Source: Angelakisella sp.
GTDB taxonomy: Bacteria > Bacillota > Clostridia > Oscillospirales > Ruminococcaceae
Direction: 5' to 3'
Length of the DNA: 16,791 nt
NCBI GenBank assembly: GCA_020024515.1
Contig: JAHHTR010000040.1
Coordinates: forward strand, 1 to 16,791
Part shown: one piece after another, positions 15,454 to 16,791 of the stretch
Position numbering within the stretch: position 1 is the first letter of the stretch
How the letters are laid out: each line of letters begins with the position of its first letter
Notes under the pieces: model-generated
What the model was told of the DNA's origin: nothing
What the model saw: the letters and a program-made list of their open reading frames with translations, nothing else
Database searches by the model: none
Translations under genes and position numbers: made by a program

Positions 15454-16080
15454 TTATTGATGTTCAACTATTCCAAACAAAAACATATCAAGCATATTTA
15501 ATACATCATTTTGAAAAGCTTTGAGTAGTTCCTCTTTGTTATTTGCACTTATTTTATCTTGATATCTTTTTTGAAATAGTCTTATGTGATTTATAAGTAA
15601 AACAATAACAGTATCAACGTCAATATTTTCTCTTAACTTTGTATTTAAAAGTAAAGTTTTTAAGCATATATGATTAAATTCATCAACATTTTTTGTAATT
15701 GCTAAAACTTCTTCTTTTAATTCAATCGGAAAATGAAAGAAAGTAGAAAGATAGAGCTTTTTATAAAGATTATCTCTATCAAGTATCAAATCAAAAGAAC
15801 AAAAATAATTTTGTAATGCATACATAATGTCCATTTGTTTTAATTCGTTAAAGTCTATATTTTGCAGTTCTGTGTATATACTGTCATAACATTCACGCAG
15901 ACACTCTAAATATATATCTTTTTTATCTTCAAAATATAGATATAATGTACCTTTGGCAATACCGGCATTTTTGCAAATGGTATTTAGGGAAGCTTCTTTA
16001 TATCCAACTAATCCAAACTCAGTTGATGCAGAAAAAATAATTTTTTCTTTTTTTAATATTTTTTTTTCTTCTAACTTCAT
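15454..16080 (-). CDS. TetR/AcrR family transcriptional regulator
   Basis: 208 residues from the ATG at 16078-16080, chosen because AAGGAG (16087-16092) lies 6 bases before it; an upstream ATG at 16114-16116 sits within the operator and has no ribosome binding site. The N-terminal helix-turn-helix is typical: GYKEASLNTICKNAGIAKGT (26-45) then LYLYFEDKKDIY (46-57). The remaining helices form the ligand/dimerisation domain, which is variable and gives no clue to the ligand. A perfect palindrome overlaps its promoter, indicating autorepression. The two small membrane-protein genes follow on the same strand about 100 bases downstream and are the probable targets. Confidence 0.93.
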   Translation of the reverse strand: MKLEEKKILKKEKIIFSASTEFGLVGYKEASLNTICKNAGIAKGTLYLYFEDKKDIYLECLRECYDSIYTELQNIDFNELKQMDIMYALQNYFCSFDLILDRDNLYKKLYLSTFFHFPIELKEEVLAITKNVDEFNHICLKTLLLNTKLRENIDVDTVIVLLINHIRLFQKRYQDKISANNKEELLKAFQNDVLNMLDMFLFGIVEHQ

Positions 16081-16096
16081 TTTTAACTCCTTAAAA

Positions 16097-16120
16097 TAAA
16101 ATGACCACTTGGTCATTTTA
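16097..16120. promoter_or_regulatory. TetR operator, perfect 24-bp palindrome
   Basis: TAAAATGACCA (16097-16107) and TGGTCATTTTA (16110-16120) are exact reverse complements around a 2-base centre. TGACC/GGTCA half-sites of this type are common for TetR-family regulators. It overlaps the -10 element and the transcription start, so bound regulator would block its own gene. Confidence 0.85.
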
Positions 16121-16144
16121 TCATACGTAAAAATAATATGTCAA
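16115..16144 (-). promoter_or_regulatory. Promoter of the TetR gene
   Basis: On the minus strand TTGACA (16139-16144) and TAAAAT (16115-16120) with an 18-base spacer. The -10 is the outer edge of the palindromic operator. Confidence 0.75.
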
Positions 16145-16170
16145 GGTATTATTTTTTGTATTTTATATGC

Positions 16171-16196
16171 AAAAAAAATGCCTCGATAAAAGAGAG
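16171..16196 (-). terminator. Weak terminator-like element after rhamnulokinase
   Basis: On the minus strand a short weak stem (TCTC with GAGG, one wobble pair) is followed closely by a T8 run (16171-16178). It is placed about 35 bases after the rhaB stop, but the stem is poor. Confidence 0.3.
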
Positions 16197-16229
16197 ATTT
16201 TTTAAATTATAAACTAAAACATTTTTTAT

Positions 16230-16791
16230 TTACTCAATACTTCTTGAATATTGAAATTTTTTTCGGATACAGGCTCTAGCATCACTTAAATCCTTTAATT
16301 CACTAAAAACTATCATTTGTACAATTAAATTGCCTATTGCAGTCCCTTCAATCGGTCCTGCATAGACAGGTAGCCCTGTAGTTTTTGCAGTCATTTTGTT
16401 TAAGTAACTGTCTTGACAACCTCCACCAACAATATTTATGCTTGTATATTGTTTCCCTGTCAGTAGTTCAAGACTTTTTATAGATTCTTTGTAATATTCA
16501 GCCAAACTACGATATACACATTGCATAATTTCGCCTACTGTCTGTGGTACTTTTTGTGATGTGTTGGCACATTCGGTTTTTATTGTGTCAATCATACTTT
16601 TCGGAGAAAGAAAACAGTCTTTATTTACATTTATAACACTGTCAAAATCTTCATTTTCTTTTGCAACAGTGATTAAATTGGGAAAAGTCCATTGTTTTTC
16701 CTTGCCTTGTATATATGTTATTCCGTTTAGTTCGCGTCTAGAGCAATTTGCGAAACAGCGAGCATTGTGAGATAATAATGGTGGTGATGAA
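16230..16791 (-). CDS. rhaB: Rhamnulokinase, C-terminal part (cut by window edge)
   Basis: The frame is open from the window edge, so the 5' part lies outside; 186 residues are visible of a normal 480-490. The C-terminal FGGY-kinase half is clear: FLSPKSMIDTI, then PQTVGEIMQCVYRSLAEYY, then INIVGGGCQDSYLNKMTA (the ATP-binding GGG turn), then GLPVYAGPIEGTAIGNLIVQ. These motifs, particularly GPxEGTAIGNL, are typical of RhaB, which phosphorylates L-rhamnulose. In the usual GGGSQD the Ser is Cys. The first 25 or so visible residues, before ELNGITYIQGKEK, do not look like the expected sequence, so a defect further upstream cannot be excluded. No rhamnose regulator is visible here. Confidence 0.85.
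   Translation of the reverse strand, partial: SSPPLLSHNARCFANCSRRELNGITYIQGKEKQWTFPNLITVAKENEDFDSVINVNKDCFLSPKSMIDTIKTECANTSQKVPQTVGEIMQCVYRSLAEYYKESIKSLELLTGKQYTSINIVGGGCQDSYLNKMTAKTTGLPVYAGPIEGTAIGNLIVQMIVFSELKDLSDARACIRKKFQYSRSIE

Noticed and set aside
16081..16116. Upstream ATG for the TetR protein (12 extra residues)
   Set aside because: It lies inside the operator palindrome downstream of the -10 with no ribosome binding site; the ATG at 16080 has AAGGAG at proper spacing.
1..16791. CRISPR array, tRNA, rRNA or intact insertion sequence
   Set aside because: Looked for spaced direct repeats, cloverleaf-like sequences and transposase genes with terminal repeats; none seen.

Overview
The window reads as a low-GC, AT-rich Firmicute, most likely a gut-type anaerobic clostridium. 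The grounds are strong GGAGG-type ribosome binding sites, sigma-A promoters, many A/T homopolymers, rhamnulokinase and alpha-galactosidase sequences, and a secreted flavin reductase of the kind common in anaerobes. No taxonomic search could be run. No rRNA, tRNA, CRISPR array or intact insertion sequence was seen.

Layout. (1) 1-430: the 3' end of a small membrane-anchored protein gene, then a terminator shared with the converging next gene. (2) 457-2336: a lipoprotein FMN-binding/FAD reductase on the minus strand with a near-consensus promoter. (3) 2370-4465: a gene graveyard. It holds a frameshifted FtsW/RodA/SpoVE remnant, an intact YfjL-like membrane-anchored protein, scraps of a GH36 alpha-galactosidase, and an unknown ORF fused in frame to that debris and apparently lacking a normal start codon. 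(4) 4776-12774: the centrepiece, a tightly packed five-gene plus-strand operon: SWIM zinc-finger protein, large helical (HEAT-like) protein, MoxR-type AAA+ ATPase, DUF5682 protein, and VWA protein with an intact metal site. (5) 12775-13245: intergenic DNA with one possible 46-codon ORF and two hairpin terminators. (6) 13246-14136: a divergent cation diffusion facilitator on the minus strand. (7) 14453-16144: a minus-strand group of TetR regulator (with a perfect 24-bp operator over its own promoter), a small membrane protein broken or recoded at an A7 run, and a DUF2871 membrane protein. (8) 16230-16791: the 3' part of a rhamnulokinase gene, cut by the window edge.

How the genes work together. 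The five-gene operon resembles the E. coli yehL-yehM-yehP-yehQ set (MoxR ATPase, DUF5682, VWA, SWIM) plus a helical-repeat protein, a set also seen in actinobacteria. MoxR/VWA pairs elsewhere (RavA-ViaA, CbbQ-CbbO, NorQ-NorD) form ATP-driven remodelling machines in which the VWA protein bridges to a substrate. Here the SWIM finger may supply nucleic-acid or protein recognition, the helical protein a scaffold, and the DUF5682 protein, which has a TraB/EreA-like motif layout, a possible enzymatic effector. That division of labour is inference; no function is established from this sequence. The TetR gene and the two small membrane-protein genes downstream of it are probably one regulatory unit.
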